Shown here one piece after another: positions 62,160 to 64,000 of a stretch of DNA of 64,000 bases. Source of the stretch: Lachnoclostridium sp. UBA2905 (lineage in GTDB: Bacteria; Bacillota; Clostridia; Lachnospirales; Lachnospiraceae); the NCBI GenBank assembly GCA_002349525.1, contig DEDL01000018.1, forward strand, positions 17,565 to 81,564. The letters are read 5' to 3'. Positions within the stretch are counted from its first letter, which is position 1. Every line of letters begins with the position of its first letter. The notes under the pieces were generated by a model, which saw only the letters and a program-made list of their open reading frames with translations, was not told where the DNA came from and did no database searches. The position numbers and the translations under genes were made by a program.

Positions 62160-64000
62160 ATGTATAAGTATGAAGATGAGAATCTGTCATTTGATGAAAG
62201 AGCTATGGATCTTGCAAGTCACATGACTCTTGAAGAAAAGGTTTATCAGACAATTCATGGAGCTCCTGCAATTGAAAGATTGGGTGTAAAATCTTATAAC
62301 TATTGGAGTGAGGCTCTTCATGGTGTTGCCAGAGCAGGAGTTGCAACAGTATTTCCACAGGCAATAGGACTTGCTGCGACATTTGATGAGGATTTTATTG
62401 AAGAGGTAGCTGACTGCATATCTACAGAAGGAAGAGGAAAATTTGCTGCTCAGCAGAAATATAATGATACAGATATTTATAAGGGACTTACATTCTGGTC
62501 ACCTAATGTAAACATTTTCAGAGATCCAAGATGGGGACGTGGTCATGAAACATTTGGTGAGGATCCATATCTTACTACAAGACTTGGTGTAAGGTTTATA
62601 AACGGAATTCAGGGACATGATAAAAAGTATCTTAAGGCCGCAGCCTGTGCAAAGCATTTTGCTGTACATTCAGGACCAGAGGATGAAAGACACAGCTTTA
62701 ACGCCATTGCATCAAAGAAGGACATGAGAGAAACATATCTTCCGGCATTTAAAGCATGTGTAAAGGATGCCGATGTTGAAATTGTAATGGGAGCTTATAA
62801 CAGAACAAATGGAGAGCCTTGTTGCGGAAGTAAGACATTGTTAAAGGACATTCTTAGAGATGAATGGGGATTTAAGGGTCATGTTACTTCTGACTGTTGG
62901 GCAATTAAGGATTTTCATGAGTATCATATGGTTACAAGTGGTCCTGAAGAATCAGCAGCACTTGCAATGAATAATGGATGCGACCTTAACTGTGGTAACA
63001 TTAATGGTAATCTCATAAAGGCTAACAAGGATGGTCTTATAAGTGAGGATACAATTACTAAGTCTGTTGCAAGACTTATGCGTACAAGAATGAAGCTTGG
63101 ATTATTTGATGACCAGTCAAAGGTTCCATATAGCAAAATTGGATTTGATGTTGTTGACTGTGATGAGCATAAGGAACTTAATCTTAAGGCTTCAAGAAAG
63201 TGTATTACCCTTCTTAAAAATGAGGATAATATTCTTCCACTTAATATAAATGATTACAAAACAATAGGTATTGTTGGTCCTAATGCAGATAACAGACGTT
63301 CTCTTGTAGGTAACTATGAGGGAACTGCATCTGAATATGTAACTGTATTAGAGGGTATCAGAGAATTAGCCGGTGATAAGGTTCGTATAAGATATTCAGA
63401 AGGATGCCATATCTGTCGAGACAGAATTTCAGGTCTTTCAGGTCCTAATGACAGAATAGCAGAAGCAAGAGCTGTTGCAGAGAGTAGTGATATTGTAATT
63501 GCATGCTTTGGTCTTGATCCAAGCCTTGAAGGAGAAGAAGGAGATCAGGGTAATGAGTTTGCAAGTGGAGATAAACCTGATCTCAATCTTCCAGGAATCC
63601 AGCTTGATGTTTTAAAAGCATTATATGAAAGTGGTAAACCTGTTGTTTTAGTTCTTCTTTCCGGTAGTGCACTTGCAGTGTCATGGGCTGATGAAAATAT
63701 TCCTGCAATTATTCAGGGATGGTATCCTGGTGCCCAGGGTGGACGTGCTGTTGCAGAGGTTCTCTTCGGTAAAACAAATCCTGAAGGAAAACTTCCTGTA
63801 ACATTCTACAGAACAACAGAAGAGCTTCCTGATTTCAGAGATTATTCTATGGAAAACAGAACATACAGATATATGAAAAATGAAGCACTGTACCCATTCG
63901 GTTATGGTCTTAGCTATTCAGATTACCAAATCTCTGATGTTGTGGCATCAGCTGATGAAGTATCATTAGATAATGATATAACAATAACAGCCAATATTAC
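62160..64000 (+). CDS. GH3-family beta-xylosidase/beta-glucosidase (partial, runs off the end)
   Basis: The first 613 residues of a GH3 enzyme; the frame is still open at the window edge. Motifs: MTLEEKVYQTIHGAPAI, SEALHGVARAGVATVFPQAIG, FWSPNVNIFRDPRWGRGHET, AKHFAVHSGPEDERH with catalytic-domain Lys-His, and the nucleophile Asp245 in TSDCWAI. The second alpha/beta domain starts near 375 (VGPNADNRRSLVGNY) and the fibronectin-III-like domain would follow after YPFGYGLSYSDY. The ALHGVARAG and PRWGRGHET motifs favour beta-xylosidase. No signal peptide. AAAGGAAG precedes the ATG. It completes the xylan breakdown set with GH43 and GH10. Confidence 0.93.
   Translation, partial: MYKYEDENLSFDERAMDLASHMTLEEKVYQTIHGAPAIERLGVKSYNYWSEALHGVARAGVATVFPQAIGLAATFDEDFIEEVADCISTEGRGKFAAQQKYNDTDIYKGLTFWSPNVNIFRDPRWGRGHETFGEDPYLTTRLGVRFINGIQGHDKKYLKAAACAKHFAVHSGPEDERHSFNAIASKKDMRETYLPAFKACVKDADVEIVMGAYNRTNGEPCCGSKTLLKDILRDEWGFKGHVTSDCWAIKDFHEYHMVTSGPEESAALAMNNGCDLNCGNINGNLIKANKDGLISEDTITKSVARLMRTRMKLGLFDDQSKVPYSKIGFDVVDCDEHKELNLKASRKCITLLKNEDNILPLNINDYKTIGIVGPNADNRRSLVGNYEGTASEYVTVLEGIRELAGDKVRIRYSEGCHICRDRISGLSGPNDRIAEARAVAESSDIVIACFGLDPSLEGEEGDQGNEFASGDKPDLNLPGIQLDVLKALYESGKPVVLVLLSGSALAVSWADENIPAIIQGWYPGAQGGRAVAEVLFGKTNPEGKLPVTFYRTTEELPDFRDYSMENRTYRYMKNEALYPFGYGLSYSDYQISDVVASADEVSLDNDITITANI

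Overview
The window is low-GC chromosomal DNA from a clostridial Firmicute, most likely a xylan-degrading member of the Lachnospiraceae. Reasons are the spoIIGA-sigE pair and a GerMN-domain gene (sporulation heritage), a T-box leader, Gram-positive style Tad pilus genes without a secretin, frequent TTG/GTG starts behind strong Shine-Dalgarno sites, and xylan-active GH43/GH10/GH3 enzymes. I see no insertion sequence, prophage, CRISPR array or rRNA. No database search was run; family names come from reading motifs.

Layout. 1-4.6 kb: end of a GerMN lipoprotein-type gene, comEC, a hemolysin-III family membrane protein, tRNA-Ser(CGA) and holA (both on the minus strand). 4.6-18.8 kb: a cell-surface polysaccharide locus with GT4 and GT2 glycosyltransferases, rfbC, a Wzm/Wzt-type ABC exporter, two sugar-nucleotide epimerases, three RgpF-like proteins, a pyruvyltransferase-like protein and an acyltransferase, closed by a terminator. 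18.9-26.9 kb: a compact Tad-type pilus operon (ATPase, two membrane platform proteins, Flp-like pilin, two pseudopilin-like proteins, CpaB-like protein, a 908-residue Ig-like surface protein, a prepilin peptidase). 27-31.5 kb: a short metH, a GT2 and a LytR-CpsA-Psr protein. 31.5-41.9 kb: amino acid and folate synthesis, namely a valine-type T-box, ilvD-ilvB, serC, serA, folC, folP, and one ORF that joins FolB, FolK and prephenate dehydratase. 42-45.8 kb: cyclophilin, an LD-carboxypeptidase-like gene behind a heptamer-repeat leader, spoIIGA and sigE. 45.8-64 kb: a carbohydrate locus with GH43 (minus strand), then a nine-gene block holding two binding proteins, two permease pairs, an NHL/TPR membrane protein, a YIP1-like protein and a large DUF5696-type lipoprotein, followed by an intracellular GH10 xylanase and a GH3 beta-xylosidase that runs off the end.

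How it fits together. In the last region I infer that xylo-oligosaccharides, or a related glycan released outside the cell, are captured and imported, then cut by cytoplasmic GH10, GH43 and GH3 enzymes. The transport block has no ATPase of its own, so a shared MsmX-like ATPase elsewhere would be needed. The items most worth attention are the FolB-FolK-PheA fusion, the NHL-YIP1-DUF5696 cassette between two permease pairs, the three RgpF paralogues with complementary decay of their two halves, and two genes (comEC, spoIIGA) whose natural start codon looks lost.
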